A DNA stretch of 64,000 nucleotides, from contig NZ_FMTL01000004.1 in NCBI RefSeq assembly GCF_900099645.1, forward strand, positions 62,001 through 126,000. Reading direction: 5' to 3'. How positions within the stretch are numbered: the stretch's first letter is position 1; every line of letters starts with the position of its first letter. The DNA is from Pseudomonas peli. GTDB taxonomy: Bacteria > Pseudomonadota > Gammaproteobacteria > Pseudomonadales > Pseudomonadaceae. Both the position numbers and the translations under genes were made by a program. The notes under the pieces are model-generated. The model searched no databases. It was not told where the DNA came from and worked only from the letters and a program-made list of their open reading frames with translations. This document shows, piece by piece, positions 1 through 6,832 of the stretch.

Positions 1-903
1 GCCGTCCAGGTGCCCGGAGAAGGCCGCAAACGAGCGGGTGTCGATGGCTTCACCGGTTTTCACATCCAGGGAACCGCTGGCGAATTGCTGGATGATCGAA
101 TGGTGATAACGCAGCTCTACGCGCCATACCGGCTGGGCTGGGTCATAGTTCTCTGGGTCGTTGTCGTCGAAGCTGTCACGTCGCTTCCAGACGCTTTCCC
201 AGTAGTCGAGCTTGTCCGTGGCCTTGGCCTGCTCGGTCTTGTTGTAGATACACAGCTGGATGCCACTGGCAGAACCAAACATCGAGGTTTCACCGCGGCC
301 ATAGGTGCTGGATTTGGTCGCCCAGTTGATTTCACTGATACCCGATATGTCGCGTTGAGTCCGGGCTTTGCAGTGCATGCGGGCCACCAGATCGGCGGGA
401 GGCGTCCAGCCCTGCAGGTCTAATGCAAGGTGGACGGCACACTGGTTGATTTCCACATGCGTCATCACCTGGGACGCATAGAAATCCAATCGATCCTGCA
501 GACGCTCAGGCGACAGGCTGTCGATTGCATGAGGTGACACTTCGATTTTCAGATGGGGGCCGATGTTCTCCAGCTTGGCGTTGAAGTTCTTCACCAGCAG
601 GATGATGCCCAGGTCTGCATTCTGCAGCTTGTACTGATACCCGGAGTCGCGCCCTACCCGTCCCGAGTGCCAACGCTGGCCCGCGAAATCGACCATGACG
701 CCCGGCACTTCAAATAGCGCCATGACCTCAGGGCGGATAAGCCCCTTGTACAGCTGGCGCACGGTATCGACGCCACAGCGCAGCAGGCGAACGCCTGACA
801 AGTCGGTGAACGTGACGTTGCCAGGGTCAACAAACAGACGCCCGTGTTTGTCATCCTCTGCAGTCAGAAGATTCAAACGCTGATGATCTTTTACCATTGT
901 CAT
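1..903 (-). CDS. Filamentous-phage-type replication initiation protein (partial, runs off left edge)
   Basis: An open frame without stops runs from an ATG at 903 to base 1, giving 301 codons with the C-terminus outside the window. The segment near residues 205-225, with YGRGETSMFG and IQLCIYNKTE, and the later VWRVELRYHH resemble the conserved core of inovirus/Rep_trans replication initiators (Pf1 ORF430, RstA-like), which nick the double-stranded replicative form to start rolling-circle replication. It is the last visible gene of a leftward cluster of small phage-type genes, as expected for Rep. An alternative start is the ATG at 897. Family assignment is from motif resemblance; the catalytic tyrosine was not identified and may lie outside the window. 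Confidence 0.7.
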   Translation of the reverse strand, partial: MTMVKDHQRLNLLTAEDDKHGRLFVDPGNVTFTDLSGVRLLRCGVDTVRQLYKGLIRPEVMALFEVPGVMVDFAGQRWHSGRVGRDSGYQYKLQNADLGIILLVKNFNAKLENIGPHLKIEVSPHAIDSLSPERLQDRLDFYASQVMTHVEINQCAVHLALDLQGWTPPADLVARMHCKARTQRDISGISEINWATKSSTYGRGETSMFGSASGIQLCIYNKTEQAKATDKLDYWESVWKRRDSFDDNDPENYDPAQPVWRVELRYHHSIIQQFASGSLDVKTGEAIDTRSFAAFSGHLDG

Positions 904-960
904 TTATTCACCTAATGCCAGTTATTGCGGAAGTTCTAAAGTCGTTATCTGACGTGTTAC

Positions 961-1028
961 AGGGACGTCAGCGCGCGCTTTTGGCGCGGCGCTCGTCCCT
1001 CGCGCATGCGCTAAAAAGCGCATGCGCG
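961..1028. repeat. Hairpin cluster between Rep and the preceding small gene
   Basis: A perfect 12-base inverted repeat (1001-1012 and 1017-1028, core CGCGCATGCGCT) has an AAAA loop. Just beside it, 961-967 and 994-1000 form a second 7-base inverted pair enclosing GCGC-rich partial stems. Such paired hairpins resemble replication-origin or minus-strand-initiation structures of rolling-circle elements. They could instead act as a transcription attenuator before rep; there is no clear T-tract. The position is directly upstream of the replication initiator. Confidence 0.6.
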
Positions 1029-1381
1029 CGCTCGCTCGCGCCTTCGTTCTGAACCGAGCCACTCTGGCGCTCGCGAGAGCGCGCAAGGCTGGTTTCGGGT
1101 ATCTGTTGGGGTTCTTGCTTGAGGTTGGGTCTGGCTGCTGGCTGGGGGCAGTTTTGATCTAGCGCGAGGGCTTTTGCGCCTTGGTTCTCTGGTGGCGGGC
1201 TGACTGTCAACGCGCCCCAGGGCGTGAGGACGATCAGTAACAGGAGTAGCTGCAGGCGCTGACCGAAGACAAAGCACACCAAGGGCGCGGCCCTTGTCAT
1301 CCCGCTCTTGCCGCCGAGGGCTCGGGAGCATGGGGTGGTAAAGCTACCCCACACTCCCGCAGATAGGCTGTTCATAGGCAA
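968..1381 (-). CDS. Putative small membrane protein of the phage-like element
   Basis: The 137-residue frame starts 6 bases after the stop of the preceding gene on the same strand, which supports its being translated. It has one strongly hydrophobic segment near residues 34-60 (core LQLLLLLIVL) and a polar C-terminal half rich in Gln, Pro, Ser and Arg. The last 20 or so codons lie over a hairpin-rich stretch (961-1028), so the 3' end may have a structural DNA role as well. I do not recognise a family. A single membrane span would suit a phage assembly or secretion accessory protein, but nothing proves it. The true start may be M3. Confidence 0.45.
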   Translation of the reverse strand: MPMNSLSAGVWGSFTTPCSRALGGKSGMTRAAPLVCFVFGQRLQLLLLLIVLTPWGALTVSPPPENQGAKALALDQNCPQPAARPNLKQEPQQIPETSLARSRERQSGSVQNEGASERAHALFSACARDERRAKSAR

Positions 1382-1387
1382 TCCGCG

Positions 1388-1777
1388 TCAAGGGTGCGCT
1401 GCGCCCGTGCTTCCGTTCGACGGAACGGTAGAGCTGTTCCGACGAGCCGGGAGCGCGGCCCCTGACTCAGCCGAGTTAGGGTGGGCGATGCAGCCCAGTA
1501 CGTTGCCGGAACCATGCCGGTCGCGGTGCTGCATCGCCCAAATGTTGCGGATTTCATGGAAGAACACCCGCTCCGGGTAGGGATCAGACGTGCCGTAATA
1601 CACGGCCATGAAGCAGGCATGGTCACAGATACCTTCCATAGGCAGGACTACGCCAACAATGTGCATGACCTGAAACATCGATTCCGGCTCATCATCCCAG
1701 CGCAATTCCATGAGCGCGGTTTTGCCGATGTAGCTGATAGCAGTGGCAGCATCGGGAGAGAGGCAGGGGCTAGACAT
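1388..1777 (-). CDS. Conserved small protein of unknown function, paralogue of the next gene upstream
   Basis: The protein has 129 residues when started at the ATG at 1777, which overlaps the stop of the upstream gene by 8 bases. Its first 75 or so residues align with the upstream neighbour: both have an AxxAxxYIG segment, then a W-D-D-[ED]-P-E block, then VIGIVLP/IVGVVLP followed by an EG/KG turn, and end with an R-[NS]-I. The C-terminal 45 residues are an extra tail with low-complexity Ser/Ala. I do not recognise the family. The tandem pair probably arose by duplication. Location in an early phage-like operon suggests a role in replication or regulation, which is inference only. Confidence 0.6.
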   Translation of the reverse strand: MSSPCLSPDAATAISYIGKTALMELRWDDEPESMFQVMHIVGVVLPMEGICDHACFMAVYYGTSDPYPERVFFHEIRNIWAMQHRDRHGSGNVLGCIAHPNSAESGAALPARRNSSTVPSNGSTGAAHP

Positions 1778-2039
1778 GACTGAAGCCCTCAATCTGATCG
1801 GCAATGCGGATGGAGCGGATGTCCTCTAGGTAGGCTTCCACGGGAAAGTCTTCACCGGGACTCATGACCATGAGATACGCCTGCTCCTGCACACCTTTAA
1901 CCGGCAGGACGATGCCGATGACATAGCCAAAGCGGCAGAACGGCTCGGGATCATCGTCCCACTCAAGCTGGACGTGGACAGGTTGGCCGATGTAGCCAAC
2001 AGCGGAGACCGCATCCAGGGCAGTGCATGGGCTACGCAT
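1770..2039 (-). CDS. Conserved small protein of unknown function, first copy of a tandem pair
   Basis: The protein has 89 residues from the ATG at 2039, overlapping the stop of the preceding gene by 8 bases, which argues for translational coupling. It is acidic, with alternating hydrophobic strands and the block WDDDPE followed by GIVLPVKG, and is paralogous to the next gene. No HTH, membrane segment or signal peptide is evident, so a compact beta-rich cytoplasmic protein is likely. A single-stranded DNA-binding role has precedent at this operon position in filamentous phages, but I see no motif for it. Confidence 0.65.
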   Translation of the reverse strand: MRSPCTALDAVSAVGYIGQPVHVQLEWDDDPEPFCRFGYVIGIVLPVKGVQEQAYLMVMSPGEDFPVEAYLEDIRSIRIADQIEGFSHV

Positions 2040-2244
2040 GGCTATAGTCCCCCGCTTTGAACTCGGTTTTACCCTTGAGCAGATCCGCACGCAGGCGGGC
2101 GAGGTTGACCATGCGGAAGTCGGCCAGTCGCATGCTGGGGACGGTGCCGTTGTCCACCCAGTCGATTGCCTCTTCGATGGATATGCCGCTCATTTCGGCG
2201 AAGGTCTTGACGCTGCACAGGTCCAGGCTGTCGTCACTGATCAT
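2032..2244 (-). CDS. Small HTH/excisionase-like DNA-binding protein
   Basis: The protein has 70 residues. The pattern FAEMSGIS...W-[VD]-x-G-TVPS...RMVNLARL is the same as in the gene at 2410-2619 (FAEWIGM...W-V-x-R-GYLPS...RTMVNVVRL). The two are therefore probably paralogous winged-HTH proteins of the excisionase/Cox type found in Pf-like phages. The start ATG overlaps the end of the Arc-like gene by 11 bases, and the stop overlaps the next start. A regulatory or excision role is inferred. Confidence 0.65.
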   Translation of the reverse strand: MISDDSLDLCSVKTFAEMSGISIEEAIDWVDNGTVPSMRLADFRMVNLARLRADLLKGKTEFKAGDYSHA

Positions 2245-2404
2245 GGGCTTTCTCCTGCAAAGGCTGTTCCTTGGCGAAGCTGGCCTCCAAGCGCACGACC
2301 ATTTCGGCGTTCATCGAGCGGCGGGTAGCTTGAGCGGCTTGTTCGATCTGGAGACGCAGTGCGGCAGGCACGCGCAGCTTGAATTGCGGGTCAGTTCGGC
2401 TCAT
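2234..2404 (-). CDS. Arc-family ribbon-helix-helix DNA-binding protein
   Basis: The 56-residue protein begins MSRTDPQFKLRVP, the typical beta-strand of Arc/MetJ repressors. It continues with LRLQIEQAAQATRRSMNAEM, a helix-turn-helix pair containing the usual R-S-[ML]-N-x-E motif, so it is an Arc-like (PF03869) dimeric repressor. It lies 5 bases after the stop of the xis-like gene and overlaps the next start, within one leftward operon. It probably binds phage promoters; the target is not shown. Confidence 0.75.
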   Translation of the reverse strand: MSRTDPQFKLRVPAALRLQIEQAAQATRRSMNAEMVVRLEASFAKEQPLQEKAHDQ

Positions 2405-2409
2405 CTGCC

Positions 2410-2619
2410 CTACTCCTCATCCAGCAGCTGCTGAACCAGCCGCACGACGTTAACCATGGTGCGTTTGCCCACCTTCTTAGACGGCAGGTAGCCGCGTTCT
2501 ACCCAGGTGCGGACAACAATTGGCTCATCGCCCATACCGATCCACTCGGCGAACTTTGGCCAGGGCATCAGGGGCGGCGCCCCGTGCAGCTTTTGTGGGT
2601 CGAGACCTTCCGTATCCAT
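2410..2619 (-). CDS. Excisionase-like HTH protein (Pf-phage XisF type)
   Basis: The 69-residue protein contains the block PWPKFAEWIGM, a recognition segment VVRTWVERGYLPS and a C-terminal TMVNVVRLVQQLL helix, typical of MerR/Xis-like winged helix proteins that act as excisionase and activator in Pf-type filamentous prophages. It is the first gene of the leftward operon and faces the repressor-like gene at 2742 across an operator-rich intergenic region, the arrangement of xisF and the repressor in Pf4. Assignment is by pattern and context. Confidence 0.65.
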   Translation of the reverse strand: MDTEGLDPQKLHGAPPLMPWPKFAEWIGMGDEPIVVRTWVERGYLPSKKVGKRTMVNVVRLVQQLLDEE

Positions 2620-2652
2620 AAGCTTTAATCCACTATATTCAGCATTAATAAC

Positions 2653-2726
2653 TACCCAAAGGCTGGGTAATAGCTAACCACTGGGTGATTGTTACCCAAG
2701 AACCACAGTGGAGCAATAACTACCCA
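2653..2726. promoter_or_regulatory. Operator array with five TACCCA/TGGGTA half-sites
   Basis: Half-sites occur at 2653-2658 (TACCCA), 2664-2669 (TGGGTA), 2682-2687 (TGGGTG), 2693-2698 (TACCCA) and 2721-2726 (TACCCA). The first pair and the middle pair are inverted repeats with 5-base spacers, in opposite polarity. They fill the gap between the divergent xis-like and repressor-like genes, so they are probable operators for the 2742 product and/or the excisionase. That they are repressor sites is inference. Confidence 0.65.
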
Positions 2727-2741
2727 AGAAAAAATTTCTAT

Positions 2742-3008
2742 ATGGAAAGTTCGGCTGATAGAGCTCGCGTATTAATCAAAATGGTCGGAACGAAAAAGGC
2801 CAGTGAACAGGGCGGGGCCTATGAGCGCTGGAGAAATGTTAGTAAGGGGGTAGTACGAGTCAGCACAGAAGAGATCGATGTGCTGGTGAAAATCTATCCG
2901 CATTATGCCCTCTGGCTGGCAAGCGGTCAGATAGCTCCAGAGTCGGGACAAACCAGCCCAGATTACGACGAAGCCAACCGAAACTTGAGCCAACCTAACG
3001 CCGGATAG
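2742..3008 (+). CDS. Phage-type repressor/DNA-binding protein
   Basis: The protein has 88 residues from the ATG at 2742. A GTG at 2685 lies inside the operator array and is rejected as start. The central part (RVLIKMVGTKKASEQ, then YERWRNVSKG and VSTEEIDVLVKIYPHYALWL) fits a compact HTH domain of the kind seen in small prophage regulators of Pseudomonas, where it often ends with an APESGQTSPDY-like tail. Divergent from the xis-like operon, it is the natural candidate for the immunity repressor of this element. No strong ribosome-binding site precedes it. Confidence 0.65.
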   Translation: MESSADRARVLIKMVGTKKASEQGGAYERWRNVSKGVVRVSTEEIDVLVKIYPHYALWLASGQIAPESGQTSPDYDEANRNLSQPNAG

Positions 3009-3204
3009 CGATCACCCAGGAAGCAGCTAGGCGCTGGTATGCCCGAAGGAATGCCTGAGCGAAAGCAGAATAGGCAAAACTAGAGACGCTACCTTCAAAG
3101 ACAGGCGAGCAGCTAAAGGGGATGAACAGTGTGCGACCGAAAACCTAAGCCGTTATACTCTTGCCGTTTTGACTGTGCAGAAAGGGATAGCTCAAGGAGC
3201 ACGC

Positions 3205-3951
3205 ATGAACGCGCGATTGCCTAATCGACTGGGGAAATCACCTCTTGTCGATGCGATTTTCGAAATACGGTTTGATGGTGAGCCTTTGCTATCAAGCATT
3301 TTAACGGGTGTTTTATACAGTACGCTCGGATGTACAAAGGTCGAAAAACTTCCGCATGCAGACCTGCCAGACTTCGTCAGACAGAGCGACCCGAACCTGA
3401 AATACCTAATTCTTTCTCGACTGACTTGGGGGAATTACTATATAGGCATCGGAGATAATGTATTAACACTTTCGCCCATGCAGCCTTATCCTGGCTGGGG
3501 AAAATTCAGAGAAAAAATTAATTCAGTTCTGCACCAATTAAATAATTTCAGCGCCGTACACAAAGCTGATCGCTTTTCATTTAAATACATAGATATATTA
3601 GAAGATAAGATTCACGAAGACATCTTCGAAACCCTTAATATAGGCCTGTCGCTACTTGAAAGGAACTTCAACTCTAAAACCCTTCAGGTTAGAGTTGAAA
3701 TCCCACAAGACGAATCAATACATGTGGTTCAAGTAACGGGGCATGCACTGGCAACACTGCCGGACGGGTCTACCCGATCAGGAATTATGGTTGATATAGA
3801 CAGCATTATGCAGATAAGCAAAAAAACCAAAGATGAAAGCTTTGAAGCTATATCAACGTTGTTAGATACGCTGCACCAAGAAAATAAAGAACTGTTTTTT
3901 AAACTCCTGACAGACGAGGGGTTTAAAAGAATGGAGCCAGTGTATGACTAA
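3205..3951 (+). CDS. TIGR04255-family protein, first gene of an AT-rich cargo operon
   Basis: The protein has 248 residues. The ATG at 3205 follows AAGGAG at good spacing, so it is preferred over the upstream TTG at 3169. The N-terminus NRLGKSPLVDAIFEIRF is the signature of the TIGR04255 family, sporadically distributed proteins of about 250 residues with no established function. No membrane segment is visible. The gene is AT-rich relative to the core genes and overlaps the next gene by 8 bases. It occupies the cargo position between the phage repressor and the attachment site, where Pf-type prophages carry accessory or defence genes. Function unknown. Confidence 0.7.
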   Translation: MNARLPNRLGKSPLVDAIFEIRFDGEPLLSSILTGVLYSTLGCTKVEKLPHADLPDFVRQSDPNLKYLILSRLTWGNYYIGIGDNVLTLSPMQPYPGWGKFREKINSVLHQLNNFSAVHKADRFSFKYIDILEDKIHEDIFETLNIGLSLLERNFNSKTLQVRVEIPQDESIHVVQVTGHALATLPDGSTRSGIMVDIDSIMQISKKTKDESFEAISTLLDTLHQENKELFFKLLTDEGFKRMEPVYD

Positions 3952-4258
3952 AATCTCAATGCAGCCGCTATCACTCTCAACCCTCGCAGGTGCATCTGCG
4001 CTAGCTTTTGCAATAAGCTCTGCGGCACCTGTTGCTGCCACACAAAAAGCCGAAGAGCCGAGAGCAGTAAAGTTCTCTTATACGCAAGCGAGCCCAAGCA
4101 ACGAAAGCCTGCAAATCATCTTCAGCCAATCAGCAACCGGCAGCTTCGAAGACAGAATCTCAAGCGTTTACAGCAACCTCTCTTCATCACAAACAGAGCT
4201 GGGAGTGGAGTACGAGGCATTACTACTGAATAACCTTTCAAGCCTCTATGAGGATTAA
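3944..4258 (+). CDS. Small exported or membrane-anchored protein of unknown function
   Basis: The protein has 104 residues and its start overlaps the stop of the TIGR04255 gene by 8 bases. Residues 8-33 (core LSTLAGASALAFAISSAAPV) form a signal-peptide-like hydrophobic stretch with an AAT-type cleavage region. The remainder is Ser/Glu-rich and predicted to be soluble. I recognise no family. Translational coupling to the flanking genes implies a shared function. It could be an exported partner or a membrane-tethered toxin/immunity component; neither is demonstrated. Confidence 0.6.
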   Translation: MTKISMQPLSLSTLAGASALAFAISSAAPVAATQKAEEPRAVKFSYTQASPSNESLQIIFSQSATGSFEDRISSVYSNLSSSQTELGVEYEALLLNNLSSLYED

Positions 4259-4263
4259 AGATC

Positions 4264-4869
4264 ATGCTCATGGAAGAGATTCAGAATCAGATACCGTACT
4301 ATCTGACTAGAGAAGCTGGCGAGGGCATACTAAAAGAACTTGAGAATTATTCTGAAAAAACGCAAATAATCCTTAATCGCGGATCTGATGGCGTATTGCA
4401 GGGCGATGGATGGCGAGGCTTTAGGCTGTATGACTTCAATAGCGCGGAAGTTAGAAATACCAGAGGGATTGTAATATCTAACAGTTGCGATATTGATACT
4501 GAAAACAAACGAGATTTGCCAGCAAAAATCACGTTTGCACCGTTGATACGCATGAAAAAAATTGAAGAAATATTCAAGAACTCTGGATTAGACGCCAATA
4601 CAACTGAACAAAAGCTACGCTCAATCAGGGAACAAAAAAGCACTTCTTTTTTCTTTATTCCTAGCCAGATAGGCCTAGACGACGAGTACGTTATCTGGTT
4701 CAACGACATGCATTCAATGCCAATGAGCTCATTCGTTGAAAGCGCGGAAAGAGAGAAAATCTTCACATTGAACATGACAGGTTTTTACTTACTGCTTTTT
4801 AAGATTTCAATTCACTTCTGCAGATTCCATGAGAATGTTGATCGTATGCCAGCCGCACAGTATCAATAA
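4264..4869 (+). CDS. Protein of unknown function with an SNSCDI motif, third gene of the cargo operon
   Basis: The protein has 201 residues and starts 5 bases after the preceding stop. The stretch RGIVISNSCDIDTENK (about residue 75) resembles the [LV]S[NQ]xCD[IL] motif seen in uncharacterised phage and island proteins, where the Cys-Asp pair is conserved. A hydrophobic region lies near the C-terminus (FYLLLFKISIHFC). Codon use and AT content match the first two genes and differ from the core genome, suggesting transfer of the operon as a unit. A second in-frame ATG at 4270 is possible. No function can be assigned. Confidence 0.65.
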   Translation: MLMEEIQNQIPYYLTREAGEGILKELENYSEKTQIILNRGSDGVLQGDGWRGFRLYDFNSAEVRNTRGIVISNSCDIDTENKRDLPAKITFAPLIRMKKIEEIFKNSGLDANTTEQKLRSIREQKSTSFFFIPSQIGLDDEYVIWFNDMHSMPMSSFVESAEREKIFTLNMTGFYLLLFKISIHFCRFHENVDRMPAAQYQ

Positions 4870-5027
4870 ATAGGGTGAGCAGCTGGCGGCCATCAGTAAT
4901 GAGGGAGCCCCAAAAGTGTCACAGTCACAGCAAGGCAAAGCGGAACAATGCGGGATAGCACGAAACGCAACCATCTGATTTACTTGGCATAGCGGATTTT
5001 AGCGGTTTATTGCGAGGTGTCAGGAAT

Positions 5028-5053
5028 GGGTTCAAATCCCCCCGGCTCCACCA
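5028..5053 (+). other. attR: duplicated 3' end of ssrA (tmRNA)
   Basis: The 26 bases from GGGTTCAAATCC to CCGGCTCCACCA reproduce the T-arm and acceptor 3' end with CCA of Pseudomonas tmRNA. The rest of the tmRNA (coding loop, pseudoknots, 5' acceptor strand) is not present upstream, so this is a fragment left by site-specific integration, i.e. the distal attachment site. The intact ssrA should be at the other end, left of the window. The match to tmRNA rather than a tRNA is from memory of the ssrA terminus. Confidence 0.75.
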
Positions 5054-5064
5054 AATAAACATCT

Positions 5065-5090
5065 AAAGACGTCCACGGACGTCTTTTTTT
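5065..5090 (+). terminator. Rho-independent terminator, original ssrA terminator
   Basis: A perfect stem AAAGACGTCC/GGACGTCTTT with a very short loop is followed by a run of seven T. It lies just beyond the ssrA 3' fragment, so it is most simply the native ssrA terminator displaced with attR. Confidence 0.8.
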
Positions 5091-5167
5091 GTGCCCGAAA
5101 TTCTGTAAGTTCGATGCTTTAAGCGCCTTACCCTCGCGCCTGTTGTTTGTTTGACGCAGGTATCGCA

Positions 5168-6832
5168 ATGCCAATCGCAACCGGCACGCCCATGCAGTCG
5201 CAACTCGATCCGCGCTTCTACTACCTAGCGAATTTCCGTCAGGCCCTCACCTGGCTGCAGAAGCGCTATGCCGATCTGCTGAGCGAGACAGAGCATGAGT
5301 TTGTTCGGCAGTTCTTCGCCCTGGATACGCCCTCCCAGGCCCTGCTGGTGCGGATGATCATGCGCAAGGGCAGCCACTTTCGGCTGAGCAAGTTGAGTTA
5401 CGAGGAAATCGGTTGTGCACGCCTGGCGGTAACTCCGTTGCTTGAGGCGGGCTGGGTGCGGCATGACGCAGAACTCTCTCTGGAGGAGCTGTTCAAGCTG
5501 CTGCGCAAGGATGAAGTGCTCCAGCATCTGGCTGGCCACGGCTCACGGAAGTCGCAGAACAAATCCGAGCTGTTGACGCAACTGACCGAGACTTGTGCCG
5601 AGCCACGCGCCTTTGCCGCCTGGTGCCCGGGCAGTGAGGAGCAGATTGTCTCCCTGACTATTGATGCGCTGTGCGAGCGTCTGCGCCTGATGTTCTTCGG
5701 CAATCTACGCCAGGACTGGTCGGAGTTCGTTCTCGCCGAGCTCGGTATCTTTCGCTATGAGCGCGTGGAGTTGACACCCGACTCGCGGGCCTTTCGTCAC
5801 CGGGCAGATGTGGACTGCTACCTGCACCTGCAGCGCAGCCGCGAGCAGTTCGAGGCCGGCGAGCCGCTTGCAGATGTGCTGCAGCAGATCAGCGCCTTGG
5901 TCTGCGATACACCCTTCCTGGCCGCGCGACGTAATAAGCTGTTGTTCCGTATGGGCCAGCAATTGGAACGTGAGGCCGACCTGGAAGGTGCACTGGCGTT
6001 CTACACCGACTGCCGCTATGTCGGCGCTCGCTTGCGGCAGATCCGCGTGCTGGAGCGCCTGGGCCGCCCTGAGCAAGCCTACAAGCTGACGCTGCAGGCC
6101 ATCCAGGAACCGGAAAATGATGCTGAAGCCCAGGCGGTGGAACGCGCATTAACGCGGCTGGCCCGTCAGCTTGGGCAACCGCTGCCCGGTAAGGCCAAGC
6201 CAATACCACCTGCACGGATTGACCTGAGCCTGCCAAGGCCTGAGGCGCAGAGTGTCGAGTTTGCCGTCAAAGCTCATCTGCACGAGCCCGACGCACCAGT
6301 GCACTACGTCGAAAACAGCCTGATCTGCAGCCTGTTCGGCCTGCTCTGCTGGCAGGCCATCTTCGCGCCGGTGCCGGGGGCGTTCTTCCATCCCTTTCAC
6401 ACGGCCCCGGTTGATCTGTTCAGTGCCGACTTCCATACCCAGCGCGAAGAGTTGTTTGCCAGCTGCATGGCTCACCTCGACTCGGATGCCTACAAACAGG
6501 TAATCCGCGACAACTACACGGCAAAATTCGGCATCCAGTCGCCCTTTGTATTTTGGGCTGCGCTGGATCAGACCTTGCTGGAACAAGCGCTCGACTGCCT
6601 GCCCGCCGCGCACCTGCGCGCCTGGTTCAAACGCCTTTTGGTGGACATCAAAGCCAACCGCGCCGGCATGCCTGACCTGATCCAGTTCTGGCCGGCCGAG
6701 CAGCGCTACCGAATGATTGAAGTGAAAGGCCCAGGCGACCGCCTGCAAGACAACCAGCGCCGCTGGCTGGCCTTCTGCGCCGAGCACGGCATGCCGGTGG
6801 ACGTCTGCTACGTGCAGTGGGCAGACGCGTGA
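5168..6832 (+). CDS. FAN1-type VRR-NUC structure-specific nuclease
   Basis: The protein has 554 residues from the ATG at 5168 (CAGG at suitable distance; the TTG at 5147 is less likely). The C-terminal GMPDLIQFWP...RMIEVKGPGDRLQDNQ is a VRR-NUC PD-(D/E)XK active site (Asp, Glu-x-Lys, Gln). The N-terminal part has a helical SAP-like/winged region and a mid TPR-like helical domain as in bacterial FAN1. FAN1 incises 5' flaps and unhooks interstrand cross-links. It overlaps the next gene, a helicase, by 4 bases, so the two are probably co-translated for cross-link repair. Confidence 0.85.
   Translation: MPIATGTPMQSQLDPRFYYLANFRQALTWLQKRYADLLSETEHEFVRQFFALDTPSQALLVRMIMRKGSHFRLSKLSYEEIGCARLAVTPLLEAGWVRHDAELSLEELFKLLRKDEVLQHLAGHGSRKSQNKSELLTQLTETCAEPRAFAAWCPGSEEQIVSLTIDALCERLRLMFFGNLRQDWSEFVLAELGIFRYERVELTPDSRAFRHRADVDCYLHLQRSREQFEAGEPLADVLQQISALVCDTPFLAARRNKLLFRMGQQLEREADLEGALAFYTDCRYVGARLRQIRVLERLGRPEQAYKLTLQAIQEPENDAEAQAVERALTRLARQLGQPLPGKAKPIPPARIDLSLPRPEAQSVEFAVKAHLHEPDAPVHYVENSLICSLFGLLCWQAIFAPVPGAFFHPFHTAPVDLFSADFHTQREELFASCMAHLDSDAYKQVIRDNYTAKFGIQSPFVFWAALDQTLLEQALDCLPAAHLRAWFKRLLVDIKANRAGMPDLIQFWPAEQRYRMIEVKGPGDRLQDNQRRWLAFCAEHGMPVDVCYVQWADA

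Noticed and set aside
10..423. Forward frame at the left edge
   Set aside because: The minus strand carries an uninterrupted 301-codon phage Rep frame across the same bases.
2653..2726. Short repeats that might suggest a CRISPR
   Set aside because: The repeated unit is 6 bases and inverted, in a divergent promoter; no spacers or cas genes. Interpreted as operators.
5028..5053. A complete tRNA gene ending at 5053
   Set aside because: Only the T-arm and acceptor 3' strand are present; no D-arm, anticodon arm or 5' acceptor strand precedes it.
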